A stretch of 64,000 bases of DNA. Source: Kitasatospora sp. NBC_01287 (GTDB lineage: Bacteria; Actinomycetota; Actinomycetes; Streptomycetales; Streptomycetaceae). Made by a program: the position numbers and the translations under genes. The notes under the pieces are model-generated. The model saw only the letters and a program-made list of their open reading frames with translations, made no database searches and was not told where the DNA came from. Each line of letters begins with the position of its first letter. Within the stretch, counting starts at the first letter, position 1. The stretch covers positions 5,928,501 through 5,992,500 of the forward strand of contig NZ_JAPEPB010000001.1 of the NCBI RefSeq assembly GCF_026340565.1. Direction: 5' to 3'. Shown in pieces: positions 43,138 to 51,809 of the stretch.

Positions 43138-44831
43138 CCGCCATGATCAGCACCGACGTGATCAGCACCGACGTGACCGGCACCGCCGGAGCGAGCACCG
43201 CCGGAGCGAGCACCGCCACCACCGGCACCGCCACCACCGGGACCGCCACGACCGGCACCCCCATGCTCAGCCCCGACGGTGACCACCTGCGCACCCGCAC
43301 CGCGGCCCTGCACGACCTGCGCGAGCGGGTGCGGTGCGGCCCGAGCGAGCAGGCCACCGAGGCGCAGCACGCCAAGGGCAAGCTGACCGCCCACGAGCGG
43401 ATCGACCTGCTGCTCGACGAGGGCTCCTTCCACGAGGTCGAGGGCTTTCGCCGGCACCGGGCCACCGGCTTCGGCCTGGAGGCGAAGAAGCCGCACAGCG
43501 ACGGGGTCATCACCGGCTGGGGCCTGGTGCGCGGGCGCACGGTCTTCGTCTACGCGCACGACTTCCGGATCTTCGGCGGCGCGCTGGGCGAGGCCCACGC
43601 GCAGAAGATCCACAAGATCATGGACATGGCCATCGCGGCCGGTGCCCCGCTGGTCTCGCTCAACGACGGCGCCGGTGCCCGGATCCAGGAGGGCGTCACG
43701 GCCCTGGCCGGCTACGGCGGCATCTTCCAGCGCAACGTGCGGGCCTCCGGCGTGATCCCGCAGATCTCGGTGATGCTCGGTCCGTGCGCGGGCGGCGCGG
43801 CCTACTCGCCCGCGCTGACCGACTTCGTCTTCATGGTCCGCGAGACCTCGCAGATGTTCATCACCGGCCCGGACGTGGTGCAGGCGGTGACGGGCGAGCG
43901 GATCAGCCAGAACGGCCTGGGCGGCGCCGACGTGCACGGCAGCGTCTCCGGGGTGGCGCACTTCGTCTACGACGACGAGCGCAGCTGCCTGGAGGAGGTC
44001 CGCTACCTGCTCTCGCTGCTGCCGCAGAACAACCGCGAGACCCCGCCCGCGGTGCCCTGCGACGACCCGGTGGAGCGCCGCACCGAGGTGCTGCTCGACC
44101 TGGTCCCCGCCTCCGGCTGCCACCCGTACGACATGCGCCGGGTGATCGAGGAGATCGTCGACCACGGCGAGTTCCTGGAGGTGCACGAGAGTTGGGCCAC
44201 CAGCGTGCTGGTCGCGCTCGCCCGGATCGAGGGCCGGGTGGTGGGGATCGTCGCCAACCAGCCGCAGACCCTGGCCGGCGTGCTGGACATCCACTCCTCG
44301 GAGAAGGCGGCCCGCTTCGTGCAGATGTGCGACGCCTTCAGCATCCCGCTGGTCACCCTGGTCGACGTCCCCGGGTTCCTGCCGGGCCGGGACCAGGAGC
44401 ACGGCGGCATCATCCGGCACGGCGCCAAGCTGCTCTACGCCTACTGCAACGCCACCGTGCCCAGGATCCAGCTGATCCTGCGCAAGGCCTACGGCGGCGC
44501 CTACATCGTGATGGACTCGCGCAGCGTGGGGGCCGACCTCTCCTACGCCTGGCCCACCAACGAGATCGCCGTGATGGGCGCCGAGGGCGCGGCCAACGTG
44601 GTCTTCCGCCGGGAGATCGCCGCCGCCGACGACCCCGACGCGGCCCGCGAACGCCGGGTGAAGGAGTACCGCGAGGAGCTGATGCACCCCTACTACGCGG
44701 CCGAGCGCGGCCTGGTGGACGACGTCATCGACCCCGCCGAGACCCGCTCGGTCCTCGCCCACGCCCTTGCCGTGCTGCGCGGCAAGCACACCGACCTGCC
44801 CGCCAGGAAGCACGCCAACCCCCCGATGTGA
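43134..44831 (+). CDS. Acyl-CoA carboxylase, carboxyltransferase beta subunit
   Basis: A 565-residue AccD/PccB-type subunit that forms malonyl- or methylmalonyl-CoA with a biotinylated alpha subunit encoded elsewhere. It has the acyl-CoA-binding GPCAGGAAYSPALTDF, the biotin-site region RKAYGGAYIVMDSRS and the ending RGLVDDVIDP. An N-terminal 44-residue Thr/Ala-rich stretch of near-repeats precedes MLSPDGDH, where typical family members begin, so the start may be ATG 43264. A good GGTGAGGA before 43134 favours the long form. It boosts malonyl-CoA for the PKSs. Confidence 0.94.
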   Translation: MTAMISTDVISTDVTGTAGASTAGASTATTGTATTGTATTGTPMLSPDGDHLRTRTAALHDLRERVRCGPSEQATEAQHAKGKLTAHERIDLLLDEGSFHEVEGFRRHRATGFGLEAKKPHSDGVITGWGLVRGRTVFVYAHDFRIFGGALGEAHAQKIHKIMDMAIAAGAPLVSLNDGAGARIQEGVTALAGYGGIFQRNVRASGVIPQISVMLGPCAGGAAYSPALTDFVFMVRETSQMFITGPDVVQAVTGERISQNGLGGADVHGSVSGVAHFVYDDERSCLEEVRYLLSLLPQNNRETPPAVPCDDPVERRTEVLLDLVPASGCHPYDMRRVIEEIVDHGEFLEVHESWATSVLVALARIEGRVVGIVANQPQTLAGVLDIHSSEKAARFVQMCDAFSIPLVTLVDVPGFLPGRDQEHGGIIRHGAKLLYAYCNATVPRIQLILRKAYGGAYIVMDSRSVGADLSYAWPTNEIAVMGAEGAANVVFRREIAAADDPDAARERRVKEYREELMHPYYAAERGLVDDVIDPAETRSVLAHALAVLRGKHTDLPARKHANPPM

Positions 44832-44839
44832 GGCCCCAG

Positions 44840-45037
44840 ATGCTGACGATCCAGGTACTCCACGGCAACCCGACCCCCGACGAGCTCGCGGCCGCGACCG
44901 CCGTGCTGCTGGCCCGGCTGGCCGCCCGCGCGCCGGGCCGCCCGGCCCCGGCCCCGCTGCCGCTGACCCGCCGCCGCACCTCCTGGCGGATGGCCACCGC
45001 CTACCGCCCCCCGGCCGCCTGGGCCTCGGTGGGGTGA
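44840..45037 (+). CDS. Acyl-CoA carboxylase epsilon subunit
   Basis: A 65-residue protein 8 bp after the beta subunit. The motif GNPTPDELAAATAVLLARLA and a Trp-containing basic C-terminal part (RRRTSWRMA, PPAAWAS) match the small epsilon subunits of actinomycete carboxylases, which stimulate the complex. Too short for most ORF filters, but position and motif are convincing. Confidence 0.88.
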   Translation: MLTIQVLHGNPTPDELAAATAVLLARLAARAPGRPAPAPLPLTRRRTSWRMATAYRPPAAWASVG

Positions 45038-45215
45038 ACGGCGCCCTCCGGTCGTCCCGGACGAGCCACGGCGCCGGCGCGTAGCGAAATTGACGATCAG
45101 TCAGTCCGGACTCGCGACCATCACAGCTGCGTCACGATGGCAGCACGCCCCCGGTGCGCCGCCCAGGCAGCTGGCAGGCTTCGGTGCGTCGACGAACCGG
45201 ATGATCGGAGGGCGC

Positions 45216-45653
45216 ATGCGCACGGCGGACGACGGACGGGGCTCACGCCGCAATGTCTGGGCAGGCCTGCTCCTGCTGGCCCTCGTCGCCGCGGCCGTGC
45301 TCGGCGTGACGCTCTCCGGCGGGGCGAAGAAGGCCGCCGCGCCCGCGCCGGTGTCCCGTTCGCAGGGGGAGCAACTGCGGGAGCGGGACATCGCCGCCAA
45401 GCTGGCCGGCATCGGCAGCGACGCCGACTACGACCGCGCGTTCGTGACGCTGGCGGCGCGGTGCCAGGAGCAGGACGCGGCCCTGGCGGCCGAGGTCGAC
45501 ACGGTGCTGACGCTGCTCCGCAACAACGCGGTCGACGACGAGAACCGGCTGACCGTCATGCGGGACATGGCCGACCCGCTGCCGATCGGCCAGAAGCAGA
45601 GCTGCGCCCAGGTCGCCGACGGCTATGTGACGGTCCACGAGGAGAGCCACTGA
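45216..45653 (+). CDS. Small membrane-anchored protein, family A copy 1
   Basis: A 145-residue protein of unknown function: a short basic N-terminus (GRGSRRNVW), one membrane helix (about 17-35), then an outer domain with two Cys (RCQEQDA, KQSCAQVA). GGAGGG precedes the ATG. A close paralogue lies at 49409-49873, and the DNA upstream of both is also similar (GACGATCA(G/A)TCAGT, GCTGCGTCACGATGGCAG), showing a segmental duplication. The 178 bp before it contain no other gene. Confidence 0.82.
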   Translation: MRTADDGRGSRRNVWAGLLLLALVAAAVLGVTLSGGAKKAAAPAPVSRSQGEQLRERDIAAKLAGIGSDADYDRAFVTLAARCQEQDAALAAEVDTVLTLLRNNAVDDENRLTVMRDMADPLPIGQKQSCAQVADGYVTVHEESH

Positions 45654-45682
45654 CACTGACACCGACGCCCACGCCCACGCCG

Positions 45683-46969
45683 TCAGCGGCGCAGGGCCTC
45701 CAGCGGTTCCGTCCTGGCCGCCCGTAGCGCAGGGTAGAGGCCGGCGAGCAGGCCGACCAGGGCCCCGACGAGGGGCGCGGGCAGGACGGTGGCGGGTTCG
45801 ATGATCGCGCTCCAGTGCTCGGCGAGGGAGATGGCGACCACGGTCAGCACGCCGAGGGCCGTACCGATCAGGCCGCCCAGGGCGCCCAGGCAGGTCGACT
45901 CGGCGAGGAACTGGGCGCCGATGTGCCGGGGGCGGGCCCCCAGGGCGCGGCGCAGGCCGATCTCCGCGCTCCGTTCGAGGACCGCGACCAGGGTGGTGTT
46001 GGCGATGCCCAGCGCGCCGACCGCCAGGCAGATGCCGGCCAGCAACAGGAAGAGCCCGGACAGGTCGGTGCTGACCTGGTCCCGCAGCGTGTGGGGGTCG
46101 GGCGGCGGCACGGCTTGGAGCAGCCCCGGGTTGTCGGGGCGCAGCGCGAGCGGTGCCTGGCGGGCGATGTTCTGTGCGGCGCCCAGGCGTACGTGGATCA
46201 CGGCCTGGGCGGGCTGGTCGGTGGGCGGGCCGTAGGCGTCGAGTGCGGTGCCGCCCGGGATGATCATCCCCAGCAGTGCCTCGGGCAGGCGCTGGGTGTC
46301 GGAGATGATGCCGAGGACCGTGTAGGCGACGCCGTTGACGAAGACGGCGGGCTGGTTGTCGACCCGGGAGATGCCCAGGGCGCGGGCGGCGCCGGCGCCC
46401 AGGACGCAGACCCGCTCGCCGCGGTCCTGGTGGAAGGTGTTGAACAGCACGCCGGCGCCGAGCCGGGTCTGCATGGCCGCCAGGGCGCCGGGGGTGGCGG
46501 CGTACAGGCCGATGGACGCCTGCTGACCGCTCTGCGCGGTCCCGGGGCCCTGGGGCGGCCTGGCGCTGATGACCGGGTCTCGCAGCGGGACCGCCCACCA
46601 CAGACCGCCGTCGACGACGCCGCTGAGCGCGGCCAGCCGGGTGTCCGTGTCCGCCGGGAAGCTCATCGCGGGGGGTGTGCCGCCGGGGCCCGAGCCTGAG
46701 CCCGAGCTGGTGGCGGTGTCGTCGACGGTCACGGTGCTCGCCTTCAGCACGCTGAACGACTTGCCGATCTGTCCGGTCGTGGTGGAGGTCAGGGCGAGGA
46801 CGGCGACGAAGACGCCGATCCCGAGCACCGTGCCGAGCATCGTGAGGATGGACCGGGCGGGCCGCTGGACCAGGCCGGTGACCGCTTCCGCCGTGAGGTC
46901 CCGGGGCCCGAGGCGGGTGGGCGCGACCCGCTGGTCGGCCGCCCGGACACCTCTGGTGCGCCACTTCAT
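45683..46969 (-). CDS. FtsX/MacB-type ABC permease without its ATPase
   Basis: A 428-residue membrane protein with an N-terminal helix (ILTMLGTVLGIGVFVAVLAL), a large outer MacB-core-like domain and three C-terminal helices ending YPALRAARTEPLEALRR, the typical FtsX end. MacB-type systems need an ATPase and often a MacA adaptor, usually upstream in the operon. Here the upstream DNA is directly the truncated esterase gene on the other strand. The gene therefore appears cut from its operon by the rearrangement near 46970. The ribosome site is poor. Confidence 0.88.
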   Translation of the reverse strand: MKWRTRGVRAADQRVAPTRLGPRDLTAEAVTGLVQRPARSILTMLGTVLGIGVFVAVLALTSTTTGQIGKSFSVLKASTVTVDDTATSSGSGSGPGGTPPAMSFPADTDTRLAALSGVVDGGLWWAVPLRDPVISARPPQGPGTAQSGQQASIGLYAATPGALAAMQTRLGAGVLFNTFHQDRGERVCVLGAGAARALGISRVDNQPAVFVNGVAYTVLGIISDTQRLPEALLGMIIPGGTALDAYGPPTDQPAQAVIHVRLGAAQNIARQAPLALRPDNPGLLQAVPPPDPHTLRDQVSTDLSGLFLLLAGICLAVGALGIANTTLVAVLERSAEIGLRRALGARPRHIGAQFLAESTCLGALGGLIGTALGVLTVVAISLAEHWSAIIEPATVLPAPLVGALVGLLAGLYPALRAARTEPLEALRR

Positions 46970-47019
46970 CGCGCCGGCCCCCCGTCGGGACCCGCGGTGC
47001 TCCCAACAGCGGCTCCCAG

Positions 47020-48336
47020 GTGTACGACACCGCGAGCGACCTGTCCACCCAACCGCCGGGGGCGTTCGGACCCATGGCGATCACCGGTACCTGGAAGCTG
47101 AACCAGCCGGTCAACGCCTGGACCCGGGTCTTCGTCCACCTGCCCGACAGCGGATCGCAGACCCAGCAGGCGATCTACACCGTGCACCCCGGCGACGGCA
47201 CGACCGAGAACCGGACCCTCAACGTCTACGCCACCAGCAACCGCTGGGTCAGCCTCGGAGTCTTCGACTTCACCGCCGGGAACAGCTTCCAAGGCCTGGA
47301 ACTGAGCAACTTCACCCAGGACGGCATCGGGGTCGGCGGCGAGGACATCGCCTGGGATGCCGCGGCGTTCCAGCCACTGCCCGCCAAGCCGACGGACTTC
47401 GTCGTCCAGATGGGCGACTCCTACTCCTCCGGCGAGGGCGCCCAGCCGTACCTCCAGGGCACGGACGTGGGCCCCTACGCCGACCTGGGCAGCCAGAGCT
47501 CGCCCGGCCGGAGTTGGAATGCCTGCCGTCGCAGCCAGAACTCCTGGATCCGGCAGACCACGCTCCCGGGCCGCTCCACCGAGATCGGTCAGTTGGCCGA
47601 CACCGACGACGCCACCATCGACTACCACTCAACCGCCTGTTCGGGTGCCTACCTGGCGAGCATCGACAGCACCGGGGCGACGGACACCACCAACACGCGG
47701 ATCTGGGGGCACATCGGCCAGCACCACGAGGTACCGCAGTTGACCGCCGGGTTCCTGGACGCCAACACCACGCTGGTCGTCCTCACAGCCGGTGGAAACG
47801 ACGCGGGCTTCAGCAGTACGGTCCAGAACTGCGCCTTGTTGGATTGCCCATCCGACGCTTCGGTCAAATCAAATATCGACAGCATAGAAGGATCCCTTGA
47901 GACTCTGCTGACCCACATACACGCGAAGGCCAAGAACGCCAAGGTCGTGCTCCTGGGCTATCCCGAGCTGTTCGACATGACGGACTACAAGGTCGGATGC
48001 AGTGTGATGACCCCGCCGCTGGCCAACGAACTCAACGGCTGGGCCGACTACATGGTGAGCGATGAGCAGCAGGCGGTCGGACAGGTGCCGTCCGCGGGCT
48101 CCTGGCTCAACTTCTACGACGTGAGCAGGGAGTTCGGCACCTTCGGGGTTTGCGGACTGAACGGCGGGGGCATCAACGATCTCGTCAGCGCCCCGTCCAC
48201 CACGGGCGGTGGGGACTTCTCCTGCCCTGGAAGCGTGAAGCCCTGCCCCAGCATGGAGAGCTACCACCCGAACAACCGCGGGGTGCAGCGCTACGCGGTC
48301 GCCCTGGAGAACGCCTTGCAGGTCGACAACTACTGA
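47020..48336 (+). CDS. SGNH-type secreted esterase, N-terminus lost
   Basis: A 438-residue open frame. The first 120 residues resemble the beta-sandwich domain found next to such esterases in actinomycetes. The SGNH hydrolase follows: block I MGDSYSSGEGA with the Ser, block III TAGGNDAGF, and block V SYHPNNRGVQRYA with the His. Six or more Cys suggest an exported protein, yet there is no signal peptide. The frame stays open upstream through NSGSQ to the FtsX start without a good start codon. The gene is probably 5'-truncated at about 46970 and may be silent. Two other pieces of a related esterase lie at 49072 and 50429. Confidence 0.8.
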   Translation: MYDTASDLSTQPPGAFGPMAITGTWKLNQPVNAWTRVFVHLPDSGSQTQQAIYTVHPGDGTTENRTLNVYATSNRWVSLGVFDFTAGNSFQGLELSNFTQDGIGVGGEDIAWDAAAFQPLPAKPTDFVVQMGDSYSSGEGAQPYLQGTDVGPYADLGSQSSPGRSWNACRRSQNSWIRQTTLPGRSTEIGQLADTDDATIDYHSTACSGAYLASIDSTGATDTTNTRIWGHIGQHHEVPQLTAGFLDANTTLVVLTAGGNDAGFSSTVQNCALLDCPSDASVKSNIDSIEGSLETLLTHIHAKAKNAKVVLLGYPELFDMTDYKVGCSVMTPPLANELNGWADYMVSDEQQAVGQVPSAGSWLNFYDVSREFGTFGVCGLNGGGINDLVSAPSTTGGGDFSCPGSVKPCPSMESYHPNNRGVQRYAVALENALQVDNY

Positions 48337-48359
48337 CCGCTGTCCCCCGTCCATTCTAT

Positions 48360-48392
48360 CCGAGGCCGACGCCCAGGGGGCGCCGGCCTCGG
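48360..48392 (+). terminator. Hairpin after the esterase gene
   Basis: CCGAGGCCG and CGGCCTCGG flank a GCCC/GGGC inner pairing, 23 bp after the esterase stop. Likely terminator or attenuator before the next small gene. Confidence 0.65.
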
Positions 48393-48407
48393 CCCTGGAG
48401 AGGGTTC

Positions 48408-48854
48408 ATGAAGGTGCTTCGCGTCGGCTGCGCGGCTGTGATCGTCATCGCTGTCCTCGTGGCCGCGTTCTTCGGCTACAGCATTTACCACAGCAGGCAG
48501 ATCGTGGCGCAGAGCCGGCGGAAGGCTCACGCGGATGCCGAGCTCGTAGCCCAGCGCTTCGCGACCGAGCTCGTTCCGGCCTTCGAGGCCGGTCCGCAGA
48601 GCGCCGACTCGCTCACGCAACAGACAGGGCTCTCAGGCTTCGTCGAGATGGACAAACAGGGTACGTCGCTAGTGGTGTACTTCGGGTCCTCGCGGGAGTA
48701 CGCCGACGGCTGGATGGGAACGTTGGAGACGGTCTGCTACAAGGACACGCTGTCGCGCCGGAACGGGGAGATAGGCGCCCACCTGGAGAGCTCGAACTGC
48801 ATCACGAGGCCCAAGCTCACCGTACCGAGCGACCAGATGTTCTCGGTCGGCTGA
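48408..48854 (+). CDS. Small membrane-anchored protein, family B copy 1
   Basis: A 148-residue protein with one N-terminal membrane helix (about 5-27, VGCAAVIVIAVLVAAFFGYS) and an outer domain with FEAGPQSADSL and TVCYKDTL. GGAGAGGG precedes the ATG. A paralogue follows an esterase remnant at 50568-51023 (shared AF-x-x-GPQ, YAD and TVCYxD motifs). No known family. Gene order esterase-B is repeated twice in this block. Confidence 0.8.
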   Translation: MKVLRVGCAAVIVIAVLVAAFFGYSIYHSRQIVAQSRRKAHADAELVAQRFATELVPAFEAGPQSADSLTQQTGLSGFVEMDKQGTSLVVYFGSSREYADGWMGTLETVCYKDTLSRRNGEIGAHLESSNCITRPKLTVPSDQMFSVG

Positions 48855-49071
48855 CCGGCGCTCACCGCGGCCCGGCGCGTCTCGTGGGCCGAGTGCTGAA
48901 GACGTCACCGGCGAAAGCCGCCGGGCTCCGGCGGACGGCCACCGCCTGTCCGCCCCCTGATCGCGCGGGCCCGAGCGGGGTGAACGGCGCCCGCCGCCGC
49001 GTACTTCTCGGGCTGCCGGGGCCCAGTCGGGTGAGCGGCGGCCGTCTCGGCGCCGCGGCCCGGCTCACGCG

Positions 49072-49201
49072 ACGCGAAGGCCAGGAACGCGAAGTCTGGA
49101 CCTCTGGGCCGTTCTCAGCTCTCCGAGAGGGCGGACTGCAAGGTCGGATGCGACAGGTAGTCGGCCGGCTGTGCTCGCCCAGCCCATGGCTCGGCTTCTA
49201 C
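49072..49201 (+). pseudogene. Decayed esterase fragment
   Basis: Bases 49072-49151 align without gaps to 47921-48000 inside the esterase gene, with about 60 of 80 identities by eye and identical ends (ACGCGAAGGCCA, AAGGTCGGATGC). Bases 49160-49201 align to 48076-48117 after a 67-bp deletion, which breaks the frame. A TAG stop also occurs. The rest of the 554-bp interval 48855-49408 has no gene; its last 120 bp resemble the DNA upstream of the family A gene at 45216. Confidence 0.7.
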
Positions 49202-49408
49202 GGCATGCACGGAGCCGGCATCCCGGATCAGAGGGACAGTCCGGTCGGTTGTTCGGATGGATCAGGTTGTCCTGCAACTGATTTGACGATCAATCAGTTC
49301 AACATCGCCACGATCACGGCTGCGTCACGATGGCAGTGGGTTTGCCGCGCAAGGGCCCGGCGGCTGGCAGGCTTCGGTGCGCTGATGGACCGGACGATCG
49401 GAGGGTGC

Positions 49409-49873
49409 ATGCGCGCGGAAGAGGACGGACGGGGTTCGCGCCGTAACGTCTGGGCGGCCCTCATCCTGCTGGTCCTCGTCGTGGCGGGCGGGTTGGGCGT
49501 GACGTTGTCCGGTGGGGCGAAGAGGGCGGACGCGCCCGTCCCGGTGCCCCGGTCGCAGGGCGAGCTGCTCCGGGAGCGGGACACCGCCGCGAAGCTGGCC
49601 GGCATCGGCAGCGAGGCCGACTACGACCACGCGTTCGTGACGCTGGCGGCGCGCTGTCAGGAGCAGGACGCGGAGTTGGCGTCCGAGGTCGACACGGTGC
49701 TGTGGCTGCTGCAGCACAACGGGGTCGACGGCGAGAACCGGTTGACCGTCATGCGGACCATGGCCGACCCCCTGCCGATCGGCCAGAAGCAGACCTGCTC
49801 CCAGGTCGCCGACGGCTACGTGACGGTCCAGGAGGAGAGCCACCGGGCCGCGGCCGACGCTGCCTCCCGCTGA
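49409..49873 (+). CDS. Small membrane-anchored protein, family A copy 2
   Basis: A 154-residue paralogue of the protein at 45216: same GRGSRRNVW start, membrane helix, LSGGAKRADAPVPVPRSQGE linker, and outer domain with AKLAGIGSEADYDHAFVTLA, LTVMRTMADPLPIGQKQTC. GGAGGG precedes the ATG. The longer upstream open frame is rejected because homology to copy 1 starts here. Unknown function. Confidence 0.82.
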   Translation: MRAEEDGRGSRRNVWAALILLVLVVAGGLGVTLSGGAKRADAPVPVPRSQGELLRERDTAAKLAGIGSEADYDHAFVTLAARCQEQDAELASEVDTVLWLLQHNGVDGENRLTVMRTMADPLPIGQKQTCSQVADGYVTVQEESHRAAADAASR

Positions 49874-49999
49874 TCACCGCCCAGGAGGCCGCCGCCCGCG
49901 GCCGTGACGTCATCGGCCCTGCGGCGGCTCCTGGTGGGTCGCGACGGCTCCGATGGGCGGACGCGCACCAGTGTTGAGCGGGGGCGGCGACGCGCGGAG

Positions 50000-50026
50000 G
50001 TCCCGGCGGAGTGGCTCCGCCGGGAC
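50000..50026. terminator. Hairpin terminator, pair of 55888-55918
   Basis: GTCCCGGCGGAG-TGG-CTCCGCCGGGAC is a perfect 12-bp stem with a 3-nt loop. It matches the hairpin behind the intact KSIII-like gene, except for one base pair changed on both arms (C-G here, T-A there). Confidence 0.8.
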
Positions 50027-50087
50027 GCCCGCCCGCGCCCGACCTCCGGTCAGGGCCGGCCGGTCAGGGAACGCGGGGCCGAGGTGG

Positions 50088-50428
50088 TCACCACTGCGGC
50101 GCGTCCAGCACCTCGATCACCGCGACCGTCCACATGAACCCGAGCCCGACGCCCACCGCGACGACCAGGTCGCCGGCCTTCGGCTTGCCGGTCTCGAAGA
50201 GGTGGTTGAGGCCGATCAGGTGGTCGCCGCCGCCCATGTGGCCCAGGTGCTTGCCCCACTCGTAGGTGGTCTGCGAGAGGTCCAGGCCCAGCGGCTGGTA
50301 GAAGCCCCACTCGGCGATGGTCTGGGCCACGTTGGCGTGGATGAACCACTGGGTGTCGGGCAGCTTGGTGTCGGCGTCCTCCAGGGCCTTGCCGAGCACG
50401 GCGGCGAACTTGTCGCCGATCCGGCCCA
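50088..50428 (-). pseudogene. 3' fragment of the KSIII-like gene
   Basis: This 341-bp stretch is identical by eye to 55986-56326, the last 113 codons of the intact KSIII-like gene. Identity starts exactly at the stop codon and ends exactly where an esterase fragment on the other strand begins. It lacks the Ser115 region and the whole N-terminal half, so it cannot encode an active enzyme. Confidence 0.9.
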
Positions 50429-50497
50429 CCCAACAACGCCGGCACGAAGCAGTACGCCCTGGCGTTGCAGAACGCGCTGGTCCAGGCCAAGTACTGA
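50429..50497 (+). pseudogene. 3' end of an SGNH esterase gene
   Basis: In frame this encodes PNNAGTKQYALALQNALV and a short tail to a TGA. It matches the end of the esterase at 47020-48336 (PNNRGVQRYAVALENALQ). It starts at the junction with the KSIII-like fragment. With 49072-49201 it probably derives from a second esterase copy destroyed by rearrangement. Confidence 0.78.
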
Positions 50498-50521
50498 TGA
50501 CCGGCTGAGTGTTCGCACCGG

Positions 50522-50549
50522 CCGGGGATCCCGCTCCCGGGATCCCCGG
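50522..50549 (+). terminator. Hairpin behind the esterase remnant
   Basis: CCGGGGATCCCG and CGGGATCCCCGG form a perfect 12-bp stem with a 4-nt loop, 24 bp after the esterase remnant stop. It corresponds in position to the hairpin at 48360 in the first copy. Confidence 0.75.
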
Positions 50550-50567
50550 CCACCGGGGAGGGAAGCG

Positions 50568-51023
50568 ATGAAGCGTCTCAAGCTCGTGGTGGCCCTGGTC
50601 GCCGTCGCGGTGGTCGGCACGCCCGTGCTGGTCTACGGGATCTGGGCGCACGACACCGGGGCGGTCTCCGAGCGGAACAGGAAGGCGGCGCAGACCTCGC
50701 TGACAGCGGCCGCGCGGGGATTCCTCACCGCGCTCCCCGGCGCCTTCGACTCCGGCCCGCAGGACGAGGCGACGCTGCGGAAGCTGTTCGGTGGAGCCAC
50801 CCTGGCCTATGTCAGCGGCGAGTCCACCGCGGGATCCGTGGTGGTGTCCTTCCAGGCCGAACAGTCCTATGCCGACCCGCCCGCGCCGTATCCCGACCTG
50901 ATCACGGTCTGCTACCAGGACGTCATCACGCGGACGGCCGGCACGGCGCACGGGGAGGCGAGCGAGGTCCCCTGCGCGGAGTTGGGCCATCAGCCGCCCG
51001 GCTGGCAACTCGTGCTGCCCTGA
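50568..51023 (+). CDS. Small membrane-anchored protein, family B copy 2
   Basis: A 151-residue paralogue of 48408-48854 with an N-terminal membrane helix (LVVALVAVAVVGTPVLVYGI) and outer domain FDSGPQDEATLRKLFGG, YADPPAPYPDLITVCYQDV. GGGGAGGGAAG precedes the ATG. Unknown function. It follows an esterase end and hairpin, as copy 1 does. Confidence 0.8.
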   Translation: MKRLKLVVALVAVAVVGTPVLVYGIWAHDTGAVSERNRKAAQTSLTAAARGFLTALPGAFDSGPQDEATLRKLFGGATLAYVSGESTAGSVVVSFQAEQSYADPPAPYPDLITVCYQDVITRTAGTAHGEASEVPCAELGHQPPGWQLVLP

Positions 51024-51111
51024 CGTCTGTTGGGCCCTGTCGGGCGCCCTGCCCGAGGCGCGGTGATCAGCTGTTCGGGGTCGGCCGATACCGGATGCCG
51101 AGCGACGGGAC

Positions 51112-51690
51112 TCAGTGGGCGGGAACCGGCTCGGACGACGGCTGCCACTCCCGCCTGATCAGCCCGTAGACCCACGAGTCGGAGACCTCGCCGTTGACGA
51201 CGCAGTCTTCCCGCAACGTCCCTTCACGCACGAAGCCGAGCTTCTCCAGCACGCGGGCCGAAGCCACGTTGCGCGTATCGGCCTCGGCCTGGACGCGATT
51301 GAGGTCCAGCGCGTCGAACGCCCACCGCAGCAGAGCGCGCGCGGTCTCGGTCGCGTAGCCGTGGCCCCACGCCGCATCGTCGAAGCAGTAGCCGAGCGAC
51401 GCGCTGCGGTAGTCCGGATTCCACCTGCTCAGGCTGCACCAGCCGATGAACGCCCCGTCGGAGACACGATCCACGGCCAGCCGCGCCCCGGTGCCCTCCT
51501 GTGCCATCTGCCGGCAGGCCGTGATGAACCTCTCGGCGCGCACGCGTTCGCTCCACGGTGGCGTGTCCCAGTAGCGCAGCACATGGGCGCTGCTGTGCAG
51601 TGCGAAGAGGTCGTTCGCATCCGCGTCCTCGAAGGCACGCAGTCGAAGGCGAGCGGTGCGCAACGCGGGGGTGGGCAGCGGCGTCGTCAT
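51112..51690 (-). CDS. GNAT N-acetyltransferase, RimJ/RimL-like
   Basis: A 192-residue acetyltransferase of the ribosomal-protein-acetylase-like group (LRTARLRLRAFEDADANDLF, AAWGHGYATETARALLRWAF, LNRVQAEADTRNVASARVLE). It uses acetyl-CoA; the substrate is unknown. It could be housekeeping or give self-protection. The ATG at 51690 is preferred because it matches the family N-terminus. Lies alone between the rearranged block and the monooxygenase. Confidence 0.9.
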   Translation of the reverse strand: MTTPLPTPALRTARLRLRAFEDADANDLFALHSSAHVLRYWDTPPWSERVRAERFITACRQMAQEGTGARLAVDRVSDGAFIGWCSLSRWNPDYRSASLGYCFDDAAWGHGYATETARALLRWAFDALDLNRVQAEADTRNVASARVLEKLGFVREGTLREDCVVNGEVSDSWVYGLIRREWQPSSEPVPAH

Positions 51691-51809
51691 GTTCCCTACC
51701 TTGATCGGTGTCCGATCAATCAGACCTCCGGTGCGGGTCACTCGCAACGGGTTTCTCGGCGGGCCGGCAACTCGTCCTGTCCCGAGCACCGTTGAGCCCT
51801 GGCGGCCGC

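Noticed and set aside
48884..49408. N-terminal extension of family A copy 2
   Set aside because: It covers an esterase pseudogene and non-coding DNA. The paralogue starts at the equivalent ATG.
50088..51008. Minus-strand 306-codon frame containing the KSIII-like tail
   Set aside because: Only the last 113 codons are homologous. The rest is antisense to a membrane-protein gene, so it is a fragment, not a fused gene.
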